Shown here one piece after another: positions 12,593 through 24,515 of a DNA stretch of 64,000 bases. The notes under the pieces were generated by a model that saw only the letters and a list, made by a program, of their open reading frames with translations, was not told the DNA's origin and ran no database searches. Numbering within the stretch: the first letter of the stretch is position 1; each line of letters opens with the position of its first letter. Position numbers and translations under genes: made by a program. Source of the stretch: Harmothoe impar (lineage: Eukaryota; Annelida; Polychaeta; Phyllodocida; Polynoidae); the NCBI GenBank assembly GCA_947462335.1, contig OX381707.1:15467418-15531417 (forward strand), given 5' to 3'.

Positions 12593-12970
12593 AACCCTTT
12601 ATGGACTGCAGAGTATTTGCTAAGCCCTTTGTTGCTATAAAGCATGAATGCAGCCCTTATAAGAATCTCATCCGAACTAAATGGGCAGCATAATGCACCA
12701 ATGTAGTCTCAGTGGTGTTACTCAACAACAGTGCAACTGGCCACAGTGATGCCTTGATGCATCATGCCCTTGGACATCATGATGCATGAATGCAGCCCTG
12801 GGGAGTAACTCGCCAGTGCTAGATTCAAGCATCATGCCGGCCCTATGTGGTTGAGACACTCCCGAAGGGATGCACCAATGTAGCTCTGGTGAGTTACTCG
12901 CCGGGGCTGCATTGGTGCGTCATGACGACAAATGTCATATTTTAGCGACATCCGTCCTTAAACGGTTAAA
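12593..12970. repeat. GCATCATG-family MITE, long copy
   Basis: Runs from GTTAACCCTTTATGGACTGC to GTCCTTAAACGGTTAAAG. It has several inner palindromes of the GGCGAGTTACTCGCC type and an internal GTTGAGACACTCCCGAAGG segment. Confidence 0.8.
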
Positions 12971-13177
12971 GGGTTACACCCCCATGTCGCTGAGCGCTGT
13001 ATAGCTCTGTGTTGGTGTAACTGAGTGAGGACAGACACACACAATACATAGACTCTGTCTGTGTAGTCAAGGTACCCTCTGCCTCAACTATTTATGTGAC
13101 GTGAGGTTTGTAAAGTCTGTATCTACCTGTACACGTGCTCTGCTTTATTTTACTGTTTGTCGACCCCAAAGTGGTGT

Positions 13178-13372
13178 TAACCCTCTCAGGACTGCATCAT
13201 GCCTTAATGCATCATGCCCTTGGTCATCATGATGCTTGAATGCAGCCCTGGCAGGTGACTCGCCAGGGTGGCATTCAAGCATCATGCTGACCCTACGGGA
13301 TTGAGACACTCCCAAAGGCTCGCCATGATGCACCAATGCAGCATCCGCGAGTTACTCGCCAGGGCTGCATTG
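13178..13372. repeat. GCATCATG-family MITE interrupted at its right arm
   Basis: Starts GTTAACCCTCTCAGGACTGC and continues to GCTGCATTGGT, where the palindromic element at 13373-13692 has inserted. Confidence 0.75.
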
Positions 13373-13692
13373 GTATATCTACTCTCGTTCCCAAATCCTT
13401 CCGAAGGAAGGCTCTGGTAACTGCCAAATGTTGGGATTTTGCTGGGTCTGGGCAACCCCTTCTGGTAGGCTGGAACCAGCGAACAGGAACAGGAAATGGA
13501 ACCAGAAAGGCTGATGGTAAAACTACCTAAAACTACCATCATACATTCTGGTTCCATTTCCTGTTCGTGTTCGCTGGTTCCAGCCTACCAGCAGGGGTTG
13601 CCCAGACCCAGCAAAATCCCAAGTTCAAGGTCATTTGGCTGTTACCAGAGCCTTCCTTCGGAAGGATTTGGGAACGAGAGTATGGTATATCA
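13373..13692. repeat. Complete palindromic element with arms of about 150 bp
   Basis: The left arm (TACTCTCGTTCCCAAATCC, GGCTCTGGTAAC, GGGTCTGGGCAACCCCT, GGCTGGAACCAGCGAACA) returns in inverted order to 13692. The spacer contains the inverted pair AAACTACC. The ORFs in both strands here are products of the palindrome. Confidence 0.9.
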
Positions 13693-14039
13693 TGCTGCCT
13701 ACATGAGTTCATAAAGGATAGTTCCTAAGAAAACTTATGTGTCTATGTCTTATGTTATGAATCTATATTGTACCTTGCACATTTATGAAAATCATAGGCT
13801 CCTATGTTGATATACCAATTTATATCGGATGGCATGTCACCAGCGCCAATCAGTTACTAGCTCAGAAGTGGATGACTCGGATTGCCTCAGGTGATTACAG
13901 TGAAATGGTCAGACCTCTGTACATAGTAATGGAGTTACTGCATAAGTTTTGACCTCAAGTAGGATTACTAAAACATGTACTGCTGTCTGATTGTTGGGGA
14001 TCTTCAGACTGAATTTGCACACACAGCCCTAGTTCCTCT
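13693..14039. other. Intergenic, no gene seen
   Basis: No supported gene. Confidence 0.5.
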
Positions 14040-14395
14040 ATATCTAACCATGGCCCTCGGGATGGAGCTCTTGTTATATGAGGGGTGGTGTGCTAACATG
14101 ATGTGGCCCGTGGGAATGCTGGCCAGCATACAACTCCATATGCAAGCTGGCCCCACCTCGACCTCTGTTCTCGAGCGTCATTGCTGGCACCAAAGGTTGC
14201 TGGCTGAAATAGTTCCTGTGCGCTTGGTGCTGTTGTAATAAAAGTGCAGATGGGTACCGCGTAGGAATCCCCCCCCCCCCAATATACGGCGGAGGTGATG
14301 CGGTCATGGCCCCTCAGATACCAGTGATGTCGCTCGGACGCATCCAAGGACGAGTTGGGGCCAGCTTGCTCCATATGTAGCAGAGTGGTCCCTTT
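14040..14395. repeat. Imperfect inverted-repeat element
   Basis: The segment CCATATGCAAGCTGGCCCCA with CGAGCGTCATTGCTGG (about 14137-14190) is repeated inverted at about 14310-14377. TGTAATAAAAG also occurs near both ends of the right half. The overlapping ORFs are palindrome by-products. Confidence 0.6.
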
Positions 14396-15299
14396 TATTA
14401 CAATGGTAGGAAGGGGTGAGTGGATCATTACACAAGCGCACCAAACGAAACAGCCTCCCCAAGACAAGAAGGGGGACATTATGTTTTCATGACCCTCTCC
14501 CACCCTACCCCCAATACCCCAGTAATGTACAAATCTATTGCAGCTGAACCCTTTCAAGTATAATAACCTTTCTTCTTTTTTTTTTACTAAAAAGGGAGTT
14601 AACTTCTTTGGTCATATCCACCCACCCACCCCCCTCCACACACACACCCAATGTTAAAAGTACTATATAGGCCCCCTTCTAAGACTGATACATATTGGTG
14701 GCGCATGGGTATCGAGACGATGCAACGAGCACAAACACTCTCACACTTCAATATTACCTTCCTCCCATGGATTAAGTGAAGGAATGTGCCTGTATCCATC
14801 TGGACTTTCCATATACTGCTTTGAATGATGATGATACCTTTTGATCTAACCCAAAACCTATAGGTATAGACCCAACAACTGGCAGGATCAACAAGGGAAA
14901 ACACCAATTAGACATGGCAACTCACAGTTAAAGGTCTGGCCACTGAATTATCACTTGCACTTTTGTCACTGAATGTTTGCGACCACCCCCGCCTAACGCC
15001 CACGCTTGCCCTCTGGACGGTTGTCCCCTAGACACTTAGCCTCTGATATATTGCCCCCTGGATATTTGCCTGCTAGAGGTAGTACCACCCTAAATTAGCC
15101 ATCTCTGGGTAGAATGGTGACAGCCCGTACTAAAAGATATCGTTTTTCATCGATTTGCACTGCAAATTGGGATCTAAATATTCTAACCAGATACATAAAG
15201 ATATTAACATAATCATATAAACTTGTAGTCCAATGTAGGTGAACTCTTGTCCAAAGCAGTACTTACGCTTCCATAGGGAGTCTGGACAGGGGTCCCAAT
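14396..15299. other. Intergenic, no gene seen
   Basis: Low-complexity C-rich and T-rich tracts only; no supported gene. Confidence 0.5.
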
Positions 15300-15469
15300 T
15301 TTCCCTGTCGATTTTAAGAAATGACCATGTCACCATGTAGATTTTAAGAAAAGGCTATGTCCCATGTCACTATCTCTTATATTCCTTATGTCGCATGTCA
15401 CTAAGCAAAAAAAACACGAATTTAGTGGTCCACACCCATTATTTAGGCGTGTAGCGGGATAGATCATTA

Positions 15470-15780
15470 ACTAATGAGATAATTCCCTGCATTCACTGCA
15501 AATCTTAGAGTGCATTATGTAACAACTAGTACCTATTCTGGTAGTCGTTATCTGCGCTTATCTCGCCAGTACCAGATCAAGTAATGGCCGCCCACATAAA
15601 GTGTCCCACTACCCGAGAATAGGACATTAGCGGAATACACTTTAGACCAATCAAATGATTCCCTCCATTCACTGCGGAATTATTAGGGTGCGACTGGTAT
15701 CCATCATGACAACTGTAATCAGTACTCGTCTTGCCAGTACCAGATCAAGTAATGGCCAGCCGCATTATGTGTGGCATATT
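15470..15780. repeat. Tandem pair of a GCCAGTACCAGATCAAGTAA repeat
   Basis: A block of about 190 bp occurs twice here in direct orientation: CATTCACTGC, TTAG.GTGC, GGTA..., CTCGCCAGTACCAGATCAAG. A third diverged copy is at about 46692-46865. Confidence 0.7.
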
Positions 15781-17504
15781 TTGAAACCTGATTTTCTATT
15801 TATCGGGGGGGGGGGGGGGGGGTGATTTCTAGTCTTTCTGGGCCTACTTGACATAGTCTAAAACCAATTTCTGGTAATTATTTTGAAGTCCTAATTAACT
15901 TACTTACTGAGGTGTCGGGGGGGGGGGGGGGCGCCAAGACCCACAGCGCCCTCTATCCTGCGGAGCATATATATGCAGCTGCACCGGCCGAGTAGTGGCA
16001 GTCTCAATCAGGGCAGGGAGCAGGCAACACTGTACAGTCCTGTATGGGGCCACAAGTCCAAACCTCTTGGAAGGTCTACAGTATACATGATTGGTATGAG
16101 GTGGCACCACTGGGCTGTAGGAGGGCCACGGTCACAACAGGGCTTTTAGCCTACTCCCAGTACATTTGTATTGCATTGAGAGAGCATGAATGAACCCTCG
16201 TATTGAGATAAAGAAGAAGCTTTATCATGCTGCATTGAAATATAACTTGGAAAAGGGTAAATCTTTCCAGTAAAAAATACAACAGAAATTAAACTTGAAT
16301 AGCTTTTGTGTAATAACTGCTTAAAATATGGTTAAAAATGACTGTGTGTTGTTTCCACTGTTGACACTCAATGAGGATGGCGCTACCGCTCTTGGCGCCC
16401 CCCCCCCCCCCCATGCTGAAGTGCAGAACTGCTGGCAAGTTGGCCAACAAGACGGTGAGTCAGCATCGATGCTAGCTCATGGCCCCCAGACTACATGATT
16501 AGCATCTTTATACATATGGTGTTGATTGGCCTTGGCAGACTTTTAGCGACCATGCCGTGATACATATTAGCTTAGTAAACACCCAATTCGTAAACTGGCC
16601 CTTCTCACCTGGCCGGTGTCAGCCTTGATCAGGTGTAGATATCTATGTTTATGTGGGAGTGTATATTCTTAAGATAACTGTTTACCATCTGCTAGGGTTA
16701 TTAATATAAACACCTACATCAACCAGTCTAATAGGCTGCTCTCTTAAAGATACCATTAATATTTTGGGCGATATTTTATTTCATTATGTTACCATATATA
16801 AAGTGCCTGTAAGTTTATGTGGGAAATTTGGAGTCTCTTATTTCTCTTTTAACCTGTGAATATGGCCATAATAGCATGCAAAAGATATAACTGCGAGCTA
16901 CCAGAAATGGAAGCCTGCAAGGGGGCCATTATGAACAATCAAAACACATAGGCTCTCACAGTGAATTCATAGGTCTACCAGAGAGCCCTCCAATCAGTAT
17001 TTCATCTAGATTTCATAACAAATGGCTTTCCTATGATAAGGGGGCCCGTCAGTTGATAAGAACATGATGAATGGAAGTCTATATCGGGTTTATTTCATAA
17101 CTTGATTTTGGATCGATTTAGGTGGTACATGTAATGTATCTTTAAAGCATGGAGCCTACAGTTTCTCTATACTCATTGGTTAAAACTTGTACGGCACATG
17201 TGCCCCTATATCTCACCCTCTCTACTGACAGGTTGTTGTCAACAGAATTAACATAGGAAAAGATGGATGATGATCGATGGGATGTTGACACCTATTTTGT
17301 ATCACCTATTGAATAAATAATCCCCACATAATGCCTGTTTTGTTGCTGAATGATATAGGATAGCCTCATTGCATGTGGGCTTTGACATGACTGAACTCCC
17401 ATCATCTTGGGGGAACCTCAACAAAGGGCTTAGGAGAGCCGCGATCAATGCTTTACCATGGCAATTTCTAAACATCATTAACCGTTTAAGGATGTGCCAC
17501 AATA
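15781..17504. other. Intergenic with G/C homopolymer runs, no gene seen
   Basis: Poly-G runs are at about 15805 and 15917, and a poly-C run at about 16399. I see no exon with credible splice sites. Confidence 0.5.
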
Positions 17505-17712
17505 GGGCCAAAAAAAGAAAAGTTTGTTTCAGGTAACATTTTAAACTTTTTTTTACATGAAAGTACTAGCCAGCCGGTCCGAAGACCCTAAGATTGACCA
17601 AAATTTTAAAATGCGGAAATTTCTTCAAAATTGCATGAAAATAAATAGGGTCAGCCCTGTTTTGATAAGGCCGGTCGGGTGACCTGAAACAAGCCTTCTC
17701 TTTTTTTGGCCT
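17505..17712. repeat. MITE of the GGCCAAAAAAAGG family
   Basis: Same ends and GGTCGGGTGACCTGAAAC motif as the copy at 7026-7264. Confidence 0.75.
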
Positions 17713-17812
17713 AGGCGATGAACAGTGATGAACTTGAAGGTGCTATATCCTTTGTTGTGGTGATGTATAAATGGAACTCTGGCAATTAAGTGATAAGATA
17801 GGGTAGCCTTCA

Positions 17813-17955
17813 TGCATCATGTTGATCCCACATCACTCTGTCACTGTCAGAAGGGTTGGCGAAATTCTGGTGAGTTACTCGCCATCACTAATGCATCAAT
17901 GCATCAACCTACAACATGTTGCTTTAATGCATCATGTTGTCCTTAAAGGGTTAAG
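17813..17955. repeat. GCATCATG-family MITE, short
   Basis: Family motifs CATGCATCATGTTG, GGCGA...GTGAGTTACTCGCC and the terminal TCCTTAAAGGGTTAA. Confidence 0.65.
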
Positions 17956-18038
17956 CAGTGTTAAATGCATGACATGAGGCCATTAGCAGACCACCAACCT
18001 CACACCTCGGTCTCTATCAGGCAAGCGACGTCAATACG

Positions 18039-18236
18039 AGTGAGTCGAGTGACCAGTGGACCCTATGACAGATCGTTGTCATAGGGGGAACCTAACCCTA
18101 ACCCTAACCCCAACCCTAACCCACCTAACCCTAACCCTAAGAAAAAAAAAGTAACCATCCCGCTGAAACACTACAAATAAGGTGATTCCCCTATGACAGA
18201 AGCTTGGTCAAAGGGCGCATTGGTCACTCGACTCGG
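18039..18236. repeat. MITE with GAGTCGAGTGACC ends and telomere-like interior
   Basis: The ends are inverted: GAGTCGAGTGACC then CCCTATGACA..., and the complement at the right. The interior is a run of CCTAAC/CCCTAA repeats. A related copy in opposite orientation (30794-30853 plus 40524-40977) hosts the Polinton-like element. The TTAGGG-type array belongs to this transposon and is not a telomere. Confidence 0.8.
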
Positions 18237-18804
18237 GCGTGTTGGCTGAAATTGCCTCTATCAGGTCGGCCACATTAGGCACCTTTAGGCACCTTTAGCC
18301 CGGGGGGCCACTCCCTATACTTTCTATAGTAACTATGTGTGAACATCACCTCAAACTTTGTACCCTTATCACGGGAGAAAAATCTACGAAATAACACCCT
18401 TTTTATGGGAAATTGACCAGAAATCATACCTCAATCAATGGAGACCAAAATATATATACCCTTATCACGGGTGACTATAGAAAAAATACACTAAATTATG
18501 GGTGACTATTAAATATAATAGCAATAAAAGGCAAAATTTCCCCTTGTAAACTCTCAAATGGTCTTAAAATGTACCCCTTTCCCTCCAAATTTGCCTAAAA
18601 AGCACCCCTTATCAAGGCCCCTCGCGGGTCCGTGCCCATGGGCCAAAAACGGACCCTATCCCTTGAAATCATGTTGACATATGGTATCAAAATCTGGGAG
18701 AGTGGCCCCCCCGGGACCTTTAGTCACCCAAAGCACTGATCGACTAAACAAAATCGTAAGTGATGTCCTAAATGAAAAGACTAAACAAAAACACCATCAA
18801 AACC
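18237..18804. other. Intergenic, no gene seen
   Basis: No supported gene. Confidence 0.5.
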
Positions 18805-19070
18805 AGGAGGCTAAAGTGGTTGGGACATGTGATCCGACTACCCACAGAAACACTAACGAAAATAGCCCTGACGAGGCAAAAAGAAAGGTGGAGAATCCCA
18901 AAGGAGGCCAAAAAACAACCTTGTTATCTTTACTAGAAAAAGGCTAGATAGCAGAGAACTTTCACACTGGAGAGAGCCACTGAATTAGGCATAAACCAGA
19001 AACGCGTGGGAGAAGGTGGTGCTGAAATGCTAGGTGCACCACGTTCATGCACACTTTCTGTGCAACAGAT
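18805..19070 (+). pseudogene. Decayed non-LTR retrotransposon 3' end
   Basis: Frame +1 from about 18811 reads LKWLGHVIRLPTET followed by ALTRQKERWRIPKEAKK. This matches the C-terminal (R/K)WLGHV.R(M/L)P motif common downstream of the reverse transcriptase in RTE/CR1/Jockey-like LINEs. In-frame stops follow, and the unit ends in a TGATGATGAG tail typical of some LINE 3' ends. The reverse transcriptase itself is missing, so this is a 5'-truncated dead copy. Confidence 0.65.
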
Positions 19071-19130
19071 ATGATGATGAGACACAGGTCACAAAGTATG
19101 GCCTGCTTCTTTATGTGATAGACCCCTTCA

Positions 19131-19380
19131 CAGAGAAAAGAAACAGCGTCAAAAGGGAGTCCAGGCTGCCTCCAGAATGACTTTCCTCTTTAGGGGAGCC
19201 CAGGTCCCTATGTGACTCCATTAGGTGATTCAGGGAACTATGTGACTCCCACAGGTGACTCCCTTAGGTAGGCCAGAGAGTCACCTAGGCAAGTCAAAGG
19301 CAGCCTGGGCTCCCCTAAAGAGCGGAGTCATTCTGGAGTCAACCTGGAATCCCCTTTGACGCTGTTTCTTCTTTCTGTGT
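19131..19380. repeat. Palindromic MITE (ACAG..AAAGAAACAGCGTC ends)
   Basis: The ends GAAACAGCGTCAAA(A)GGG and CCCCTTTGACGCTGTTTC are inverted, as are CAGAATGACT and CTTTAGGGGAGCCCAGG. The centre is rich in GTGACTC. Confidence 0.85.
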
Positions 19381-19539
19381 TCAAGATTGGTGGAAGATCA
19401 CGGCAATTCTGAATTTTGGCCATTTCCATGGTCACTGATTTGGTTTCGAGGTGGCACCTTAGGAGCTAGAATCAATCTGTATGACTAAATGGACACCTCT
19501 GACATATTTTGCGTTTTTGTCACTCTGGTAACAATATTT

Positions 19540-19678
19540 AACCAATAATATATGGATAACAGGCACACGAGGGGATGTATCACTATATATATAACGCCCG
19601 AGGCGCGCAGCGCCGAGGGCGTTATAGTGATACAGCCCCGAGTGGGCCTGTTATCCATATATTATTAGGTTTATTATA
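19540..19678. repeat. Long near-perfect hairpin around a GC-rich core
   Basis: TAATATATGGATAACAGGC at the left pairs with its complement at the right. The core is TATAACGCCCGAGGCGCGCA and its inverse. A related piece (GATAACAGAACCGTGTTATCC) occurs at 20108-20135, so the two may bound a larger element. Confidence 0.75.
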
Positions 19679-19982
19679 TGATTTTTCAACTCAAATGTGA
19701 TTAATTACCTTAAATTCGTCCTAATTTGGCCATTTTGAAGGATATTTACATGGACTATATCGAGCAAGGAGGGTGCCATGTTGGTTTTGACATCCCACCA
19801 ACCTGCTCGCTGATTGGTAGACTGGAACCTAACCAGCGTTTCCCCTGCTTTGTACCATATCTTTTGATTTTAGGAGAAGTTATAACAAAAAGTGTAAAAG
19901 TTGCTGTATCTCTGTTAATATAAGAGCTAGAGGGCTTGGAATGTGTCTATAGACTTCTTGTTTTATCCCCTTCTTCTGTATG

Positions 19983-20045
19983 GCCGGCACGGTCTAGTGG
20001 ATAGGGCGTTGGACTCGTAGTCTTGCGGCCCCGGGTTCGATCCTT
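19983..20045 (+). mobile_element. tRNA-like SINE segment
   Basis: Contains TAGTGGATAGGGCG (A-box region), an anticodon-arm-like GGACTCGTAGTC and a B box GGTTCGATCC, in correct order and spacing for a tRNA. Acceptor-stem pairing is not evident and it lies between hairpin-element pieces, so I call it SINE-derived. A CGT anticodon (Thr-like) is possible. Confidence 0.5.
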
Positions 20046-20198
20046 CGACGAAACGCACAATTTTAATTAAGTCGAAATTTGGAACTAGGAGTGCCTGTTA
20101 TCGCTAGATAACAGAACCGTGTTATCCAAAAAAGCACGATCTGAGCCCCACTCGTATAATAAGCCACATTATTGAGGCTGCTCAGTTGATTTTAAAGA

Positions 20199-20468
20199 TG
20201 GGTTAGGAGCTAATTTGGGGTCGATTTTTATTTTTCAGTATTTGTGTTCATAATGTCCATATGAATAAGTATGTAGCTCTTTAAATCATTCTGCTACTTG
20301 CAAATGCATCAAATATAGAGAAAGCCAGGTCAGGGGACCGCTTTCTCGGATAGAGTCGGGTCCCCTGACCTATTCTGACCATGATTTTATGTATTTTTTA
20401 TAGATTAAAAATTATATATCAAAAATTAAAAATTGACCCCGAATTAGCTCCTAACCCATCTTTAATCA
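20199..20468. repeat. MITE with TTAAAGATGGGTTAGGAGC ends
   Basis: TTAAAGATGGGTTAGGAGCT followed by AATTTGGGGTC is repeated inverted at the right end. The centre has an inverted pair GGTCAGGGGACC/GGTCCCCTGACC. Confidence 0.85.
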
Positions 20469-20742
20469 TATGAAAAAATAAATGCTGACAAATGTGACCG
20501 AAGTAGTCTGCGAGTTGTTTTCACCCTAATATAATATCCATGCCCTGATAGGGCCTCACACTTACAAGTGGGTTAATGATAGGATCCCTCTACTTACTAT
20601 GTTTGGTGTACCGGTTGGCAGGTATTGCCATGAGCAAGCTATAATGTCAATAATGTATAAGGTAACTTGGCAACACCCACAAGGCAGTGTGCGAACCGGA
20701 AGTGACATAACAAACATACATGCCAATAGGTGTCGCCCGGTG

Positions 20743-21382
20743 TTAACCATTTATGTCCCACATAGTGCTTTAATGTGCTTATATTACCCATCGTTATAAT
20801 GCATGAATGCGGTTGTGGTACGTAACTCACCAGGCGTTTTTATCAAGTCATGAGAATGGTGCTCGGTATTGAATAGTCTTTCACAAGAAATGTTATTAAA
20901 ATATATACAACACTGCATCTAAGCATCGCCTACTGATGATGACCAGTGCATACTTGTCAATTGCCAAAATTGCTCTTATGGCGAGAATAGACTTCTCAGG
21001 AGACCTGCAGGATTGATACACTTCCACAGCGCGAGTTACCCGCCGGCTCTGCATCATTACATCATTCCTACATTGAAAAAGTAAACTTGTCTCCAGACTC
21101 GTCGAAGTGACTATCATAAAATAAACGAGTCAAACGTTGTCTAACCTATCAGTTTACCATCCCGAAAATAGAATCTGGAGCTGGCAAATGTCAGGTTTTG
21201 GGCTGGCACACGGCAAGTGGGTCTTCTATCTCCAGCTGAAAGACCCGCTTTCTTGTCACTTAGACAAGTTTTTGACTCGTTTATTTTATGACCGTCACTT
21301 GGAAGAGTCTGGAGACAAGTTTACTTTTTGAGTGTACAGAGGGCACAGCACATTAAAGCACCAGGCGGCCCTTAGAGGGTTA
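20743..21382. repeat. GCATCATG-family MITE carrying a nested hairpin MITE
   Basis: The outer family runs from GTTAACCATTTATGTCCCAC to CGGCCCTTAGAGGGTTAA. The hairpin element at 21075-21330 (second copy of 329-582) is inserted into it. Confidence 0.75.
21075..21330. repeat. Hairpin MITE with GTAAAC/GTTTAC ends, second copy
   Basis: Same arms as 329-582 and better preserved: GTCTCCAGACTCGTCGAAG and its inverse. Confidence 0.85.
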
Positions 21383-22297
21383 ACGTGTTGATGGCCGGAC
21401 GTCGTATTGACCAGCTCGTCAAATACAGCTAAAAGGGTGTTACCTTGTAGCAGTATGTCAGGAAGCTGGTGTATTTACTTGCCGTATGGATACCAGCTGA
21501 ATCACTGATGCTGTAGCGTCCAGGGCAGCGTGTTGCTAATGTGTTCTCCTATTTAGTTACGCAGTAACGGCATATTAAGAATTATTGGGGGAGAGCTATC
21601 GCCTCTGCTTGTCCAGTCGATCCGGTTTTGGACAGTGATTTCTGCGCAGCAATTCTACTTATTATAGCTATATGCCTACACGTTTAAAGTACGGTTAAAA
21701 AGGTATACGGTGTAAATCTGCTCAGCATTAAAGTGGCCTTCTCACCGAGCGTTTCCCACTCACAATTCTGGTACTGTTCTAGTCTGCTATGTGGTAAGTG
21801 TGAGTGGTGAGAATGCCCCTTTATATCTACATTAGAAAGGTTGAGTATGCTTAATTAACCCGTTTCCAATGTTAACATTACTGTCCTGTTGTGGGTGGTG
21901 TTACCTCCTATATGTATAGGATTATATAGCAAAATTGCTGGATTTTTGCAAAAACAATGCAAAAGGGCCAAATTAGACCCTAAAATATTCATATCTTTTA
22001 CATTCCAAATAAAAAGATCTTGCACCCAAAAAAATCTTTTTAAATGGGTGTATTAGTATTTGTATTCAACATGATAAAGAAGTAGTCTATATCAGTTTTT
22101 GTTCTGATTGGTACATATTTGGCTTGTGGCTTCCATGATTATGGTCCAACTCCTTCCTCTGGCCTGGTCTCTCACCACCCCCCCCCCCCCCCAGGAACCC
22201 CCCCCCCCCTCCCTTACATATCCGCGGACACAGGTCTCCCAGAACAGATTCAATTAGTCAGTATAGACCAACCCACACCACCCATGCCGGCGGGCGA
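21383..22297. other. Intergenic, no gene seen
   Basis: Poly-C tracts near 22179 and 22201. The small Pro-rich ORF there is a low-complexity product. Confidence 0.5.
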
Positions 22298-22525
22298 GGG
22301 CATAGGGTAGACTGACCTAAAGGTAACCACGTACCATGAGATGTCTACCTTAATGATGTAGTTATTCATGTATGGTATTGTACTTATTTGTCCTTTTCTG
22401 GAAAGAGTATCACTTAAAGTGTACTGTGATACACAAGAACAGAGCTTATCATGAATGAATGACTACAAAATTGAGAGGGTTATCTCATGGTACGTGGTTA
22501 TCTTTAGGTCAGTCTACCCTACACG
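22298..22525. repeat. MITE with TAGGGTAGACTGACCTAAAG ends
   Basis: TAGGGTAGACTGACCTAAAG with GGTAACCACGTACCATGAGA at the left is matched by its inverse at 22482-22525. Confidence 0.9.
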
Positions 22526-23195
22526 GCCACATTGCTGATTTTATTACTGATGCCAACGCCATGGACCTAGTATCTATTGATTCCCCCAAATTAGCTGGTT
22601 TTCCCACAAGTGCCAGCCTGGGCACTGTGTAGTAAGATAGGTCCCGAGTTCTGGACCAAGATATGGGCTGCATAATTCAATTTGTACCTATATCTACTGG
22701 CGCATCTCATAATGAAACCCATGGGCGTCATATATAGGGACAGCGCATCGCCATGCTGACAGAGCGGAGACTTATTATGGATTGACTGGGACTGAGGTCA
22801 ATCAGTGGACATGAAAAATGGATGTAAGAATTTTTTTTAATTGACCTAACAAGTATTAAGGTCATGTAGAATATTAAATTGTTCCCCAGGGAGGAAGATT
22901 ACATGGAAAGAATCAATTCTATGTACTGTCATTATGTACTAGTTATAGGACGAGTACCATGCTGTACGCGAAATACAGTGAAGGGAGCCTTATAGGGCTA
23001 CAGCTTGGTACAAGGCCTATAACTACTTTATACCACTAGCTGTATGCAGTATACAAGAGGTGTGAAATGCTTTGTTCTCTGTGCCCGCTGTGATATAACT
23101 CGAGTTAATTGGCTGCATTGTTATTGGCTCCGGGTTTTCTCCTGAGTCCTTTGAGCAGCATCCTAATGAATTCTTCAGAGATTTTGTGCCACTCA

Positions 23196-23420
23196 TGTGC
23201 CTCTACATGGGTAAAAATCGACACGGGTGACACGACGACACGGCCCTTTTAGGCCCTTTGAAAAATCGACGGACACAGGATTGTAAGGGATAAAAATCGA
23301 CCCACAGGTTTTTTTTCTCTAAGTTCTCATATACCTAAAAATCGACACAATGGCATGATCCTTCTGCTAAAAATCGACACAGGGACATGGCCAAATTGTG
23401 GGTACCCATGTAGAGGCACA
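23196..23420. repeat. MITE with TGTGCCTCTACATGGGT ends, copy 2
   Basis: Terminal inverted repeats flanked by the 4-bp target duplication CTCA (23192-23195 and 23421-23424). Confidence 0.9.
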
Positions 23421-23424
23421 CTCA

Positions 23425-24515
23425 TGTTCAAGTGTATTTCGTGCTATTCCTCTATGTAGCATGAGTGTAAAGCACAACATTTTCCCTGAGCAAGGGGAGC
23501 ACCTCGGACAAAACATAGAGCATCGTGTTTCTGAGAAGGCTCAGAATGGTGGAGGTGCGCAAGGAGACCCACACATTGAGATTGATTCAACGGCTTTCAT
23601 TTGATATTTGACACTTTTAAATATTGGATGTCGGATGGATATTCATATATTGGGGGTTTGGTGGAAAGCTCATCACAACCTTTCATTTAATATATAGAAC
23701 GTGTATGTGTATGCTTTTGTAATAAACGAGTATTTGTTCCCTTAATATTGGTGATATGTTATCAAGTCAAGAACAATGTTCACACAGTTCGGATCAAGTG
23801 TACAGGTTGCTATATAGTTTTATTCAAGATAACCTAGACAGGCTTAGCTAATCCGGGCGAACTCCCTAAAGAGTTCGGAGCAGGTCAGTAGGCTCGGAGC
23901 CGATATGAACATGGGCCTCTGCCCTATCACAGGTACAAAGGAACCACCCAGTTCCATCGGACGCTGGCTGTATATATAGGCAGCCAGCCTGCACGCACAC
24001 ACGCAGACCCGAAGCCTATAGCGACCTCTATCCATATCCCAAGACCCTAGTAGGTGCTGCCACCTACTGCCGGGCTGTTCGGACAGAGTTCGCAACACAG
24101 CGTCCAACAGAACCCGCCATATGATTAACCCAAACCCTAGCCCTACACTTTTATCAAGAGAGGCAGGGCCAGCTTGGGGTCTCACTAATACTTATACTTC
24201 GTATTATTGTAGCAACTGATGCAATAGGTGGGAAAGGAACGCTGAAGTCACTCCATGTACCCATGGGATGTTAGCTGCAACATGTATGCACCCATAACAA
24301 TAAAATAGCAGCGGATAGTGCATGGGGATTGCGCAAACGACGTATACATATGCAGTCAAAGGTCCTGATGGTATTACCAACCGGGGTGAGGGATGGGCAA
24401 GGGTCCGGCAACGTATTTATCTATCTATCTGTCTGCTGTCTGTGTATCCGTCTGTCTGTCTCATACAGCGTACGTCAAACACTGTGTGTGTGCGCGCGTG
24501 AGCGTTGAGCGTCTC
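23425..24515. other. Non-coding flank of the relic Polinton-like element
   Basis: No supported gene. The left limit of the relic element is not visible. A TCTGTC/TCTATC simple repeat lies at about 24415-24465, downstream of the minus-strand gene that ends at 24516. The nearest minus-strand AATAAA is near 23818-23823, far downstream. Confidence 0.45.

Noticed and set aside
18681..18947. 88-codon ORF as a gene
   Set aside because: It is an out-of-frame reading of a decayed LINE 3' end at 18805-19070.
19983..20045. Functional tRNA gene
   Set aside because: A and B boxes are present but the acceptor stem does not pair and the flanks are repeat elements.
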